A stretch of 64,000 bases of DNA from Corynebacterium appendicis CIP 107643 (GCF_030408415.1 NZ_CP046976.1:744001-808000); one strand, 5' to 3'; shown: positions 8,443 through 17,886, numbered from the stretch's first letter. The notes: generated by a model not told the origin, from the sequence alone. Numbers and translations are program-made.

Positions 8443-9429
8443 TCAGCGTGCGGGGTCAATGACATGGACGGCCAGTGGCGCTGTCGTGAGGCGGTACGCG
8501 CCGGGGGCGGTGTCGAGGACCGCCAGGAATTCGTGGCGCAGCGCCCGGTCGACGCTCACCGACAAGTGCGGGCCGGGATCAGGATCGTCGCCGTATTCGA
8601 CGCCGGGGGAGTCGGCGGGAACGAACCGTGCCCACGCGTCATCGCCGACGACAGCGAAGGGGCGTTCGTACCCCAGCCGCCACGTCATTGCGCGGAGCAG
8701 GTGCGGGGCGGCGTGGGTGGTCAGGTCGATGCGCCCCGATTCGTCGACCGCGAAATAGCTCGAGGCCACCGCCGCGACGGAGGAACCGTCCCTCTCGGTG
8801 AGGGAGGTCAGGGGTCGGGCGAAGGAGGCGTCGTTAAGCAATGAAGGGCGATCAAGCCGACCGAGGCCGAGTGGCAGCGTCTCCCCGAGCAAACCTGCGA
8901 ATTTGAGCGGGTCCCAGCGCAGGGCCGCATCGAGCTCGTCCGCGGTGACGGGCACCGCGTCGATAAAACTCAGCCGGCCCGTCGGCGCGCTGAGCGGCGG
9001 AACAAGCGGCTCGTTGACGAAGATGAAGCCAGACAACGACGCACCCTCCGCGACCGGCGCGCGTAGATCCATGTAATGGCCCGGCTCGATCGGGTTGCCC
9101 GACGCGCGTCGGTAGCGCGCAATGCGCCGCAGCTTATCCACGGCCCACCGTGCCGGCGCACCCACCGCCGGCGTGCGCAGCGTCATCTCGTCCTGCACCC
9201 CCGCGACGGGCGCCGACGAACGTGTGCTCGACAACCCGTACGTCACGAACAAATAATGAGGCACCGGCTCCTCGAAGCGGTAGACGAGCACCGCGATATC
9301 GTCCGTGAACGTCAACTCCCCGTGGACTTCTACCGGCGAGTGGCCTGAGAATTCTTCGAGGTGCTCGAGCAGGTAGTCGCCGCCCGTCGGCTTCGCCGCG
9401 CGCCCGAGAAAACCCCACCTTATGCCCAT
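8443..9429 (-). CDS. Suppressor-of-fused (SUFU) domain protein
   Basis: 328 residues. The N-terminal half reads like bacterial SUFU-domain proteins: a strand-rich block with HYLFVTYGLSSTRSS, PARWAVDKLRRIARY, then GHYMDLRAPV and LSGFIFVNEP, ending with the SFIDAVPVTADELDAALRW stretch typical of the domain's end. The C-terminal third is a separate module of unknown role. ATG 9429 is the first in-frame start. In eukaryotes SUFU regulates Hedgehog signalling; bacterial members are of unknown function and often sit near immunity or toxin genes, which I do not see here. Confidence 0.7.
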   Translation of the reverse strand: MGIRWGFLGRAAKPTGGDYLLEHLEEFSGHSPVEVHGELTFTDDIAVLVYRFEEPVPHYLFVTYGLSSTRSSAPVAGVQDEMTLRTPAVGAPARWAVDKLRRIARYRRASGNPIEPGHYMDLRAPVAEGASLSGFIFVNEPLVPPLSAPTGRLSFIDAVPVTADELDAALRWDPLKFAGLLGETLPLGLGRLDRPSLLNDASFARPLTSLTERDGSSVAAVASSYFAVDESGRIDLTTHAAPHLLRAMTWRLGYERPFAVVGDDAWARFVPADSPGVEYGDDPDPGPHLSVSVDRALRHEFLAVLDTAPGAYRLTTAPLAVHVIDPAR

Positions 9430-9558
9430 GCCCTCATACTATTTCGACGAGCGCGGGAACGAAACAGCGAGGTGATGCGTTGAACAGTATGATCGATGAT
9501 CGGTTTGACCGCCGCTTGGAGATCGTTGAAAGCGGAAAGAGAAAGGAACTCCACAAGC

Positions 9559-10422
9559 GTGAAATCCAACAACCCAGTCCTGACGCGCCTCCCGCAGGCC
9601 CAGCAGAATGCCGGGTACGCCCAGCCCCAAGGCGGCTACCCGCAGCAATCCCCGTACGGCCAGACACAGTACGGCGACACCCCTAATTTCGGTTACGCCC
9701 AGCAGCAGGGCTACGGCCAGCCCGCCGAGCGCCCCATGACGGTCGACGACATCGTGTCCAAGACCGGTATCACCCTCGCCGTGATCGTCGCGTTCGCCGT
9801 GATCAACTTCGGCATCGGCATGTTCAATATGCCTGTCGCCATGGGCCTGACCTTCGTCGGCGCGATCGGTGGCTTCATCACCGTCCTCGTGCACTCCTTC
9901 GGCCGCAAGTACGGCTCCGCCGCAGTCACCTTGATCTACGCCGCGTTCGAGGGCTTGTTCGTCGGCGGCTTCTCCATGCTGGTCACAGGTTTGGCCAGTG
10001 ACCCGGCCGCGGGCGCTTTTGCCGGCTCGCTGATTTTCCAGGCGGTCCTGGGCACCATTGGCGTCTTCGCCGGCATGCTCTTCGTCTACAAGACCGGCGC
10101 GATCCGCGTCACCCCGAAGTTCACGCGCATCATCACCGGCTGCATCATCGGCGTCGCCGTTCTCGCGCTGGGCAACTTGCTGCTGTTCATCTTCACCGGC
10201 ATGTCCCCGCTCCGCGACGGCGGCCCGATCGCCATTGTTTTCTCCCTGGTCTGCATCGTCCTCGGTGCGCTGAGCTTCCTCACCGACTTCGACACAGCCG
10301 ACAAGCTTGTCCGCACCGGCGCGCCCGCCAAGATGGCCTGGGGCGTCGCGCTCGGCCTGGCGGTCACCCTGGTCTGGCTCTACACCGAGATTCTCCGCCT
10401 GCTGTCCTACTTCAGGGATTAG
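9559..10422 (+). CDS. Bax inhibitor-1/YccA family membrane protein
   Basis: 287 residues from GTG 9559, preceded by AGGAA at a suitable distance. Residues 1-60 form a soluble Gln/Tyr/Pro-rich tail (GYPQQSPYGQTQYGD). Seven hydrophobic segments follow from VSKTGITLAVIVAFAVINF to VTLVWLYTEILRLLSYF, with the DFDTAD signature near the end, as in the BI-1/YccA/LifeGuard superfamily. These are inner-membrane proteins linked in E. coli to FtsH substrate control and proposed to act as Ca2+ leak channels. A strong hairpin follows the stop. Confidence 0.88.
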   Translation: MKSNNPVLTRLPQAQQNAGYAQPQGGYPQQSPYGQTQYGDTPNFGYAQQQGYGQPAERPMTVDDIVSKTGITLAVIVAFAVINFGIGMFNMPVAMGLTFVGAIGGFITVLVHSFGRKYGSAAVTLIYAAFEGLFVGGFSMLVTGLASDPAAGAFAGSLIFQAVLGTIGVFAGMLFVYKTGAIRVTPKFTRIITGCIIGVAVLALGNLLLFIFTGMSPLRDGGPIAIVFSLVCIVLGALSFLTDFDTADKLVRTGAPAKMAWGVALGLAVTLVWLYTEILRLLSYFRD

Positions 10423-10444
10423 CACTTAACTCCAGGCGGTTTCC

Positions 10445-10476
10445 GCGGCTCGCGCGTTGTGCGCGGGCCGCTTTCT
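10445..10476 (+). terminator. Intrinsic terminator after the BI-1-like gene
   Basis: GCGGCTCGCGC (10445-10455) pairs with GCGCGGGCCGC (10461-10471), an 11-bp stem with one G-T pair and the loop GTTGT, followed by TTTCT. It lies 22 bp after the stop codon at 10422. Confidence 0.8.
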
Positions 10477-10518
10477 GCATGCTTATCGACGCCTCCCGCA
10501 ACCCTCCCTACCGCTCCC

Positions 10519-10555
10519 CTGTGGATAAGTCTGTTTGTGGGTGGGTTATCCACAG
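10519..10555. repeat. Inverted pair of perfect DnaA-box sequences
   Basis: CTGTGGATAA (10519-10528) and TTATCCACAG (10546-10555) form a perfect 10-bp inverted repeat around 17 bp. Each arm contains the canonical DnaA box TTATCCACA on one strand. The pair lies 52 bp before the HNH gene in a T-rich spacer, so it could be an operator for that gene, a DnaA titration or regulatory site, or a recombination-associated motif. Confidence 0.75.
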
Positions 10556-10606
10556 ATTTTTAGGGGCTTCTTTTTCGGGGTTGTTGTTCTGTTTAGCGTG
10601 TGGGGC

Positions 10607-11683
10607 ATGAGCGATTTTGACGCGTTTCTTGGATCACTTGGTAGCCCGATGGATGTCCTGGCTGGTTTTGACCGTCAGGCTGCTCGTGCTGCCGGCGTCA
10701 AGCCCACCTCGTATGTCGAGTGGGAGAAGGCCCACGAGGTCTACTTCGGTGCGACCCGGTTTCGCCGCCAGCAAGCTCACGCCGTGACCGTTGCTAGGCA
10801 GACGGGGAAGTCTCTGGATCAGATTCTGTTCATTGAGCAGCAAATGCGCGCTGTGTCCTCCGACCGGGAGACATGGAAACTCCGCCTGGCCCTGCTATCG
10901 GTGCGCGGCGACTACAAGACGCTGCAGCGCCGCGCCAAAGACATCATCCCCGACCCGGACGCCGATACACCCGCCGCGGAGTCCACGGTGCGGTTTGGCC
11001 GGACCCGGAAAGGCAAACGCACGGTCATCGCCACCGGTGAAGAACGCGACATCGCCGACCTGGAACACGCCCTGCGGAAGGGGCTCGACCCCAACCGGCC
11101 TGAGGGCCCGCAAATGTACGAAGCCTTCACGGAGCTGCTGCGCGGCGGTGCCGGTGTCGCGCAGGCTGTGCCGCGTCCGTTGATCCAGGTCCCGCTTTCC
11201 GAGCACACCAGGATCCTCGCCGGCGAGGGGGATGAGACGATCCTGGGGTTGTCGGACGGCACCACCATGACTGGTGCGGAGTATCTGACTCACTATTACT
11301 CGAAGGATTTGGAGGTGGCGTTGTTCCACCCGCAGGCGGGTGCGGTGAACCTGTACCACGCGAAGCGGTTCGCCAACGCCAAGCAACGCGATCTGGCGCG
11401 GGCGACGCTGACGACGTGTCCGGTGCCGGATTGTAGGCATGCGGCGGATAATTGCGAGGTCCACCACATCACACCGTGGGCGCGTGGCGGGCCGACGAAC
11501 ATGGACAACCTGTCGGTGTTGTGCAGGTACCACAACCGCACCAACGACGACGACCCCGACAGACACCACCGGGGTCGAATACACATGCGCAACGGCACCC
11601 CGACATGGGTCTCCCCGCGCGGAACACCAGTCCCGAACACCACCCACCAATACGGTGCCATGCACCTACTATTCGGAAAATAG
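10607..11683 (+). CDS. HNH endonuclease domain protein (actinobacterial 13E12/DUF222-type)
   Basis: 358 residues. The C-terminal nuclease runs from CPVPDCRHAADNCEVHHI to LSVLCRYHNRTNDDD: two zinc Cys pairs (CxxxxC and the LCxxH element) around the HH of the beta-beta-alpha-metal core. The N-terminal 240 residues are the helical region usual in actinobacterial DUF222/13E12 proteins, which are multicopy in many corynebacteria and mycobacteria and of uncertain function. ATG 10607 (MSDFDAFLG) is chosen over an upstream in-frame GTG because that would run through the DnaA-box repeat. Confidence 0.85.
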   Translation: MSDFDAFLGSLGSPMDVLAGFDRQAARAAGVKPTSYVEWEKAHEVYFGATRFRRQQAHAVTVARQTGKSLDQILFIEQQMRAVSSDRETWKLRLALLSVRGDYKTLQRRAKDIIPDPDADTPAAESTVRFGRTRKGKRTVIATGEERDIADLEHALRKGLDPNRPEGPQMYEAFTELLRGGAGVAQAVPRPLIQVPLSEHTRILAGEGDETILGLSDGTTMTGAEYLTHYYSKDLEVALFHPQAGAVNLYHAKRFANAKQRDLARATLTTCPVPDCRHAADNCEVHHITPWARGGPTNMDNLSVLCRYHNRTNDDDPDRHHRGRIHMRNGTPTWVSPRGTPVPNTTHQYGAMHLLFGK

Positions 11684-11780
11684 CGAAACGGCCGCAGACA
11701 CGGGCTGACCACGCGGGTCAGGAATGTCCACGGCCACTTCGGCGCGCGATTTTCACGGCGCAGCGTTCACGCCGCTGCGC

Positions 11781-12107
11781 TTACGGCTGCACGGGTGCGA
11801 CTGCGGCTGTCTCGCCGGGCTCGACGACGGCGGTCTCAGCAGCATCGGTGGCGGCAGCGTCTGCGTCGGCCGGGTCGACGGCACCGGCGTCGACAGTGGA
11901 CGTCTCGGTCGCCACCTCGGTGACGGTGGCGGTGCCGGTCGCGGTGGACTGGCCGGCGCTCGGAAGCGAGTCCGGGTTCTGGCTAGTCGCGGTATCGACC
12001 TTCTGATCCGAATCGTTCTGGTTCGGCGGGGTGCACGCGGTCACGACGAGGGCGGTGGTGGCTGCGACAGCGAGGGCGGCAACTTTGCGGGAAATGCGGG
12101 TAGTCAC
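11781..12107 (-). CDS. Small Thr/Ala-rich lipoprotein
   Basis: 108 residues from a GTG with AAGGA 9 bp upstream. The signal peptide TTRISRKVAALAVAATT ends in the lipobox ALVVTAC, predicting lipidation at that Cys. The mature part is low-complexity, Ala/Thr/Asp-rich (TATVTEVATETSTVDAG) with no domain I recognise. It lies downstream of greA on the same strand, separated by a GC hairpin. Confidence 0.7.
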   Translation of the reverse strand: MTTRISRKVAALAVAATTALVVTACTPPNQNDSDQKVDTATSQNPDSLPSAGQSTATGTATVTEVATETSTVDAGAVDPADADAAATDAAETAVVEPGETAAVAPVQP

Positions 12108-12141
12108 TGCGGAGTCCTTATCAGTTTCAATCAATGGGGGT

Positions 12142-12167
12142 GCCTCCCCGGGGAGCGCCGGGGAGGC
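12142..12167 (-). terminator. GC hairpin between greA and the lipoprotein gene
   Basis: GCCTCCCCGG (12142-12151) pairs perfectly with CCGGGGAGGC (12158-12167) across six bases, 21 bp after the greA stop. No T-run follows on the minus strand, so it may attenuate or protect RNA rather than fully terminate. Confidence 0.5.
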
Positions 12168-12187
12168 GAAGCATGTAGCGGGCGCGG

Positions 12188-12709
12188 TCACTGCGCGCGC
12201 GGCGTCTTGGCCTTAACCGAATCATACGGGTTCGCGGATTCGATGGTGACGGAAATCTCGCGGCCGTTGGGGGCGGTGTAGGTGCGGGTTTCGCCTTCGG
12301 TGGCGCCGAGGACGGCAGCACCGAGGGGAGACTGCTCGGAGTAAGTCTCGAGGTCCTTGTTGTCGGTGGACGCGGCGCGGGTGCCGATGAGGAATGTCTC
12401 CTTATCGTCCTTGTCGCCGTTGTAGTAGACGTGGACGACGGAGCCGACGACAGCCATGCCGTCGACCACACCGGCGCGCTCGGTGGTGGAGTTGGCCAGC
12501 AGCTCGGAGATCTGCTTGATGCGGGCTTCTTCCTGGTCCTGCTGCTCGCGGGCGGCGTCGTAGCCTGCGTTCTCCTTGAGGTCGCCCTCTTCGCGGCGCT
12601 CGTTGATTTCGGCGGCGATCACCGGACGGTTGTCGATGAGCTGCTGCAGCTCGGCCTCGAGCTTGGCCTTCATTTCCGGGGTGATGTACTGCTGCTGCTT
12701 GTCAGCCAT
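12188..12709 (-). CDS. greA: Transcription elongation factor GreA
   Basis: 173 residues. It binds the RNA polymerase secondary channel and stimulates cleavage of backtracked RNA. The N-terminal coiled coil carries the GreA signature ITPEMKAKLEAELQQL and the acidic tip segment INERREEGDLKENAGYDAAR, in which the catalytic Asp and Glu sit. The C-terminal FKBP-like domain ends with GREISVTIESA. Gene order greA-DUF4307-mca matches other Corynebacteriales. Confidence 0.97.
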   Translation of the reverse strand: MADKQQQYITPEMKAKLEAELQQLIDNRPVIAAEINERREEGDLKENAGYDAAREQQDQEEARIKQISELLANSTTERAGVVDGMAVVGSVVHVYYNGDKDDKETFLIGTRAASTDNKDLETYSEQSPLGAAVLGATEGETRTYTAPNGREISVTIESANPYDSVKAKTPRAQ

Positions 12710-12788
12710 GGAGTTCGGACCCTCGTTTCCTCACGGTCGGTTGGTTATTCGTTCGGATATTAACATGAGCATCGCTTATCGACGCCCC

Positions 12789-13271
12789 CTACCTCGCCTC
12801 CACGAACTCCGTATCAGCGTCAAGGAATGACGGGATCGTGGTGGAGCATCCGTACACGCCTCCCGAGACGGGCAGGTCGCGGACGGGGATGTCGACGTAC
12901 ATGCGCGTCAGCTCCTCGCCGCCGGCGGGCAGCACCACGTCGCGGCGGCCGATCTCTGCGTGCTCGTAATTCAATGAGGTGATGATGCAGTAGCCGGGAA
13001 CAGCAGGGTCGTTGCGGGAAACGTCGATCCAGACGCGGGAGGTGGAGTCGTCGATACGCTCGTGCGAGATGAGGCTCGCTGTGATTGGTTGCGCGCGGTT
13101 CTGCATGATGTAGCGGGCCGTGAAACCGACGATGAGCACGACGAACAGGACGCTGACGATGGCGACGATGCGTCCCGCAGTGATGGTCGGCGCGGCCTTT
13201 TTGGGGGCGCCGCCGTAGCGGGCGCGGGTGCCGTCCGCGGGCGTAGCGGACGGGGAATCGGGCTCAGCCAC
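12789..13271 (-). CDS. DUF4307 family single-pass membrane protein
   Basis: 160 residues: a disordered N-terminus, one transmembrane segment (IVAIVSVLFVVLIVGFTARY), then an extracytoplasmic beta-rich domain with two cysteines (YCIITS and YGCSTT) that could form a disulphide. The position between greA and mca is conserved in mycobacteria and corynebacteria, which supports the DUF4307 assignment. Function unknown. Confidence 0.85.
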   Translation of the reverse strand: MAEPDSPSATPADGTRARYGGAPKKAAPTITAGRIVAIVSVLFVVLIVGFTARYIMQNRAQPITASLISHERIDDSTSRVWIDVSRNDPAVPGYCIITSLNYEHAEIGRRDVVLPAGGEELTRMYVDIPVRDLPVSGGVYGCSTTIPSFLDADTEFVEAR

Positions 13272-13352
13272 AGAGGGTTCTCTTTCTGATGAGGTGAGGT
13301 ACTAAACTTGTCTCGCGATCAACCTTAACCCCAAGTAGAGGTGGAACACTAA

Positions 13353-14273
13353 GTGACGGGATACCGTTTGCTGGCCATTCACGCGCACCCGGACGACGAG
13401 TCCAGCAAGGGCGCGGCGACGATGGCGAAATACGCCCACGAGGGCAACCGCGTCAAGGTGCTGACCTGCACCGGCGGGCAGCGCGGCGACATTCTCAACC
13501 CGGCGATGGACCGGCCGGGGGTCATCGAGCGGATGACGGAAATCCGCCGCGAGGAAATGGCAGCCGCGGCCGCCGCGCTGGGCGTCGAGCACGAGTGGCT
13601 CGGCTACGAGGACTCCGGCCTGCCGGAAGGCGACCCGCTACCGCCGCTGCCGGAGGGCAGCTTCGCGCTCGAGAACCCGGTCGAGGTCGCGAAAGTGCTG
13701 GTGGGCAAGATCCGCGAATTCCGCCCGCACGTGATCATCACGTACGACGAGAACGGCGGCTACCCGCACCCGGACCACATCATGGTCCACAAGGTCTCGA
13801 TGATCGCGTGGGAGGAAGCCGGCAACCCGGACTTCGCGCCGGAGCTCGGCGAGCCGTGGACGCCGCTCAAGCTGTACTACAGCCACGGCTTCGTCGCGCA
13901 ACGCATGCGCCTCCTCCACGACCGGCTTGTCGACGAAGGCAAGCCCAGCCCCTACGAGCCCATGCTCTCACGCTGGGAGGAAAACGCCTCCGACATCATG
14001 CAGCGCGTGACTACGCAGGTGGAGTGCAGCGACTTCTTCAGCAACCGTGCCGAGGCGCTCACCGCCCACGCCACCCAGATCGACCCGGCTGGCGCGTTCT
14101 TGGCCAGCCCCGTCGAAGTGCAGAAGGAAGTCTGGCCGACCGAGGAATTCGAATTGGCCCAGACACGCGTGCAGACGTCGCTGCCGGAAACGGATCTGTT
14201 CGCGGGAATCGACGCAGCCGCAGCCGACGCTGAACCAGACGCCACCCGCGCGACCGGAAACGAGGGAGAGTGA
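13353..14273 (+). CDS. mca: Mycothiol S-conjugate amidase Mca
   Basis: 306 residues from GTG 13353. A zinc amidase that cleaves mycothiol S-conjugates to release a mercapturic acid for export, a detoxification step specific to mycothiol-producing actinobacteria. The LmbE/MshB fold is shown by LAIHAHPDDESSKGA near the start (His12, Asp15 as metal and catalytic residues) and YPHPDHIMVHK (around 137-147), which gives another zinc His. MshB would look similar, but length and synteny with greA and uppS favour Mca. Confidence 0.93.
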   Translation: MTGYRLLAIHAHPDDESSKGAATMAKYAHEGNRVKVLTCTGGQRGDILNPAMDRPGVIERMTEIRREEMAAAAAALGVEHEWLGYEDSGLPEGDPLPPLPEGSFALENPVEVAKVLVGKIREFRPHVIITYDENGGYPHPDHIMVHKVSMIAWEEAGNPDFAPELGEPWTPLKLYYSHGFVAQRMRLLHDRLVDEGKPSPYEPMLSRWEENASDIMQRVTTQVECSDFFSNRAEALTAHATQIDPAGAFLASPVEVQKEVWPTEEFELAQTRVQTSLPETDLFAGIDAAAADAEPDATRATGNEGE

Positions 14274-14275
14274 CC

Positions 14276-14557
14276 ATGGGAATCGAGACGCTGACGGTGC
14301 TCGCGCAGCAGATGAATAAGGATGCGCCGGTGGGCCCGGAATTCGGGAAGGCGGAGCCGATTGGTGCGCTGATCGTGGTGAGCATGATGGCCGTCATCCT
14401 GCTCATCGGGTGGGCGTTCCACCGTCGCTATTCGCGCTTCAACCGCAGGAAGCGCTTTGCGGAGGAGCGCGGACTGGACGTGTTCGACGAGAAGGCCGTC
14501 GACGAAGCGATGGAAGCAGAGGGCCTTCTGGACCGCCGTAAGAAGTCTTTCTTCTAG
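14276..14557 (+). CDS. Small single-pass membrane protein beside mca
   Basis: 93 residues from ATG 14276, three bases after the mca stop. One transmembrane helix (GALIVVSMMAVILLIGWAF) is followed by a basic patch (HRRYSRFNRRKRF) and an acidic soluble tail ending RRKKSFF. A GTG at 14270 overlaps the mca stop, but GGGAG sits at a better distance for the ATG. Mycobacteria have a similar small gene in this place; function unknown. Confidence 0.75.
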   Translation: MGIETLTVLAQQMNKDAPVGPEFGKAEPIGALIVVSMMAVILLIGWAFHRRYSRFNRRKRFAEERGLDVFDEKAVDEAMEAEGLLDRRKKSFF

Positions 14558-14619
14558 CGTCCCGCCAACAGCAACCCCGCTTGAGACCTCAGCCTGAACG
14601 GGCCGTGCGGAGTAAGCTT

Positions 14620-15402
14620 GTGCGCGTGATTATGCTCGACCGTCTCTTGTACCCGCTCTACGAGAATCGGCTGAAGCGCGAGCTTCTCGGCGATCGAGTG
14701 AGCCGCCCCAAGCACATCGCCGTCATGGCGGACGGGAACCGCCGCTGGGCCCGCGAGGCGGGCTTCACCGATATCTCCCACGGGCACCGCGTGGGCGCGG
14801 CGAAGATCGGGGAGTTGGTGCAGTGGTCGGCGGAGATGGGGGTCGACGTCGTCACGATTTATCTACTGTCCACGGAGAACCTGTCGCGCACACCGGAGGA
14901 AGTGCAGCTGCTCTACGACATCATTTCCGGGGTCGTCGACGAGCTGTCGGGTGACGAGTACGAGGCGCGCATCCGCCTCGTCGGGCACCTCAACCTCCTG
15001 CCGGAGAAAGTGGCCAACCGCATGCGCTCCGCGGCGGCGGCGACGGAGGACAAGGACGGCATCGTCGTCAATATTGCGGTGGGCTACGGCGGGCGCCAAG
15101 AAATTGTGGATGCCGTGCAGAACTTCATCACAGCCAAGGTCGCCGAGGGAATCCCCGCAGAGCAGCTTGCCGACGAAGTCTCCGTCGAGTCCCTCTCCGC
15201 CCACCTCTACACCTCCGGCCAGCCCGACCCGGATCTGGTGATCCGCACTTCTGGTGAGCAGCGCCTTTCCGGGTTTCTGCTGTGGCAGTCAGCGTATTCG
15301 GAGATCTGGTTCACCGACACGTACTGGCCGGCCTTCCGCAAGATCGACTTCCTGCGTGCGTTGCGTGACTTCTCCCAGCGGTCGCGCCGCTTCGGCAAAT
15401 AA
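14620..15402 (+). CDS. Short-chain Z-isoprenyl diphosphate synthase (UppS family)
   Basis: 260 residues from a GTG preceded by GGAG. Cis-prenyltransferase signatures: HIAVMADGNRRWAREAG (diphosphate-binding Asp and Arg), TIYLLSTENLSR, and the C-terminal PDLVIRTSGEQRLSGFLLWQSAYSEIWFTD. By position after mca it corresponds to the mycobacterial Z-farnesyl diphosphate synthase that supplies omega,E,Z-FPP to the decaprenyl synthase for cell-wall lipid carriers. Sequence alone cannot fix the chain length, so I leave the symbol empty. Confidence 0.88.
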   Translation: MRVIMLDRLLYPLYENRLKRELLGDRVSRPKHIAVMADGNRRWAREAGFTDISHGHRVGAAKIGELVQWSAEMGVDVVTIYLLSTENLSRTPEEVQLLYDIISGVVDELSGDEYEARIRLVGHLNLLPEKVANRMRSAAAATEDKDGIVVNIAVGYGGRQEIVDAVQNFITAKVAEGIPAEQLADEVSVESLSAHLYTSGQPDPDLVIRTSGEQRLSGFLLWQSAYSEIWFTDTYWPAFRKIDFLRALRDFSQRSRRFGK

Positions 15403-15561
15403 GGGCCGCGCGGGACGCAGAACGCGGGAAGCAGGACGGGGGAAGCAGAACCGCGCGGGAATTGAATCGCGCGGGATTCAGGCAGCGACAAGCAAGGCGC
15501 GCGGAAGCGAAGCGCACAGGAATTGGGGAGCGGGGGAGCGCGGGCGTCGATAAGCGTGCTT
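15403..15561. repeat. Purine-rich degenerate repeat spacer between convergent genes
   Basis: 159 bp between the uppS-family stop and the coaA stop. The motif CGCGCGGGA or close variants recurs (CCGCGCGGGACG, CCGCGCGGGAATTG, TCGCGCGGGATTC, also ACGCGGGAAGCAGG and ACGGGGGAAGCAG). It contains one copy of CGTCGATAAGC at 15545. There is no gene or clear intrinsic terminator. Confidence 0.5.
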
Positions 15562-16488
15562 TTAAAGCTTTCGCATGCGCACACGCTGGACCGAATGGTC
15601 TGCGGCTTTGGACAGGACGAGTGACGCGCGCACACGCGTGGGCTGAATATTCTCGACGAGGTTCGGCAGGTTGATTGTCTGCCAAATGCGGCGGGCCTCG
15701 GCGGCGGCCGCCTCGTCGGTGAGGTCGGCGAAGCGCGCGAAGTGGGCGCCCGGCTCGCGGAACGCCGTGTTCTTCAGCTTGATGAAGCGGTCGATGTACC
15801 ACTTCTCGATGTCCGTCGTCCTCGCGTCCACGTACACCGAAAAATCGAACAAGTCGGACACCATCAGCGTCGGGCCGGTCTGGAGGACATTGAGGCCCTC
15901 GAGAATGAGAATGTCCGGGTGGTCCACGACCTGGTACTCGCCCGGAATGATGTCGTACGCGTCGTGCGAATAAAGCGGCGCTTTCACATTGTCGCGCCCC
16001 GCCTTGACCTCCGTGACGAAACGCAGCAGGTCGCGCCGGTTGTAGGATTCCGGAAAGCCTTTGCGCGACATCAGGTTCCGCTCGCGCAACTCGGCGGCGG
16101 GCAGGAGGAAACCGTCGGTGGTCACGAGATCCACACGCGGGTGCGAATCCCACCGTTGCAACAGCGCCTGCAGGACGCGGGCCGTCGTCGACTTGCCCAC
16201 CGCGACGGACCCCGCGATGCCGATGATGAACGGCACATGCCCCGGATTCTCCCCTAAGAATGTCTCCGTGACCGCGGTGAGCTTCTGGCGTGCGCGGATC
16301 TGCAGGTGAATGAGACGCGACAACGGCAGGTAGATATCCGCGACCTCTTGCAGATCCATGCTCTCGCCGATGCCGCGGAGCTGTTCCAGGTCGTCTTCGT
16401 CGATCACCTGGGGCATTGTCGCGCGGCGCTGACTCCACGCGTCGCGCGGGAAATCCAGGTAGGGGCTCGGGTCTGCGGGTCGCGGCAT
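15562..16488 (-). CDS. coaA: Pantothenate kinase CoaA (type I)
   Basis: 308 residues. It phosphorylates pantothenate, the first and controlling step of CoA synthesis. Walker A is [12 protein letters not shown]; family motifs [34 protein letters not shown] and [12 protein letters not shown] match the type I P-loop enzyme (the Asp and Tyr bind pantothenate). The C-terminal [10 protein letters not shown] block is also typical. ATG 16488 (MPRPADPS) is used; an ATG nine bases upstream is possible. Convergent with the prenyl synthase gene and divergent from glyA. Confidence 0.95.
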   Translation of the reverse strand: MPRPADPSPYLDFPRDAWSQRRATMPQVIDEDDLEQLRGIGESMDLQEVADIYLPLSRLIHLQIRARQKLTAVTETFLGENPGHVPFIIGIAGSVAVGKSTTARVLQALLQRWDSHPRVDLVTTDGFLLPAAELRERNLMSRKGFPESYNRRDLLRFVTEVKAGRDNVKAPLYSHDAYDIIPGEYQVVDHPDILILEGLNVLQTGPTLMVSDLFDFSVYVDARTTDIEKWYIDRFIKLKNTAFREPGAHFARFADLTDEAAAAEARRIWQTINLPNLVENIQPTRVRASLVLSKAADHSVQRVRMRKL

Positions 16489-16596
16489 GGCCACCATTGT
16501 TGCACTCGCTGGCGCAAACTTTGCCTTATGGGGCGTGTTGTGTGCCGGGTAGTGCATACTGGCGGGGAACTGCCGTACGGAAAGGAATCCCGGAAC

Positions 16597-17886
16597 ATGA
16601 CTGATGATCTCCGCTACCAAGACCTCGCGTCGCTCGACCCGGATGTCTACGAGCAGATTCTCGGGGAGGTGTCCCGCCAGCGCAACACCCTCGAGATGAT
16701 CGCGTCGGAGAACTTCGTGCCGCGCGCCGTGTTGCAGGCGCAGGGCTCGGTGCTGACTAATAAGTACGCCGAGGGCTACCCGGGGCGCCGCTACTACGGC
16801 GGCTGCGAGAACGTCGACGTCATCGAGGACATCGCGCGCGACCGCGCGAAGGCGCTTTTCGACGCCGAGTACGCCAACGTCCAGCCCCACTCCGGCGCCC
16901 AGGCGAACGCCGCCGTCCTCCACGCCCTGATCAAGCCGGGCGACACCATCATGGGTCTGTCGCTGGCGCACGGCGGGCACCTGACGCACGGCATGAAGAT
17001 CAATTTCTCCGGTCGCCTGTACAACGTCGTGGCGTACGAGGTCGACCCGGAGACCATGCTCATCGACATGGACAAGGTCCGCGAGCAGGCCCTGGAGCAC
17101 CGCCCGAAGGTGATCATCGCCGGCTGGTCGGCGTACCCGCGCACCGTGGACTTCGCGGCGTTCCGCGCGATCGCCGACGAGGTGGGCGCGTACCTGTGGA
17201 CCGATATGGCGCACTTCGCGGGCCTCGTCGCCGCTGGGCTGCACCCGTCGCCGGTGCCGCACTCGGATGTCGTGTCCACCACGATCCACAAGACGCTGGG
17301 CGGCCCGCGTTCCGGCATGATCCTGGCGAAGCAGGACTACGCCAAGGCGCTCAACTCCGCCGTTTTCCCCGGCCAGCAGGGCGGCCCACTCATGCACGTC
17401 GTCGCGGCTAAGGCGACCGCGCTCAAGATCGCCGGCACCGAAGAGTTCAAGGACCGCCAGCAGCGGACCCTCAAGGGCGCGCGCATCCTGGCTGAGCGCC
17501 TCACCGCGTCCGACTGCAAAGAAGTCGGCGTCGACGTGCTCACCGGCGGCACCGACGTGCACCTCGTGCTCGCCGACCTGCGCAACTCGGAGCTCGACGG
17601 CCAGCAGGCCGAGGACCTGCTCCACGAAGTGGGCATCACCGTCAACCGCAATGCCGTGCCGAACGACCCGCGTCCGCCGATGGTCACCTCCGGCCTGCGC
17701 ATCGGCACCTCAGCCCTGGCGACCCGCGGATTCGACGCTGCAGCGTTCACTGAGACCGCAGACATCATCGGCACCGCGCTCGCCCAGGGGAAGAATGCGG
17801 ATGTGGAGGGGCTGAAGGGGCGCGTCGATAAGCTTGCCGCCGAGTACCCCCTCTACCCGGGCCTCGAAGACTGGAAGCTGCTCTAA
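16597..17886 (+). CDS. glyA: Serine hydroxymethyltransferase
   Basis: 429 residues. A PLP enzyme interconverting serine plus tetrahydrofolate with glycine plus 5,10-methylene-THF. Visible: [18 protein letters not shown] near the N-terminus, [11 protein letters not shown], the aspartate strand [14 protein letters not shown], and [17 protein letters not shown] with the PLP lysine at about 232. ATG 16597 follows GGAAAGGAATCC. The stop overlaps the 3' end of the convergent gene by 4 bp. Confidence 0.97.
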   Translation: MTDDLRYQDLASLDPDVYEQILGEVSRQRNTLEMIASENFVPRAVLQAQGSVLTNKYAEGYPGRRYYGGCENVDVIEDIARDRAKALFDAEYANVQPHSGAQANAAVLHALIKPGDTIMGLSLAHGGHLTHGMKINFSGRLYNVVAYEVDPETMLIDMDKVREQALEHRPKVIIAGWSAYPRTVDFAAFRAIADEVGAYLWTDMAHFAGLVAAGLHPSPVPHSDVVSTTIHKTLGGPRSGMILAKQDYAKALNSAVFPGQQGGPLMHVVAAKATALKIAGTEEFKDRQQRTLKGARILAERLTASDCKEVGVDVLTGGTDVHLVLADLRNSELDGQQAEDLLHEVGITVNRNAVPNDPRPPMVTSGLRIGTSALATRGFDAAAFTETADIIGTALAQGKNADVEGLKGRVDKLAAEYPLYPGLEDWKLL

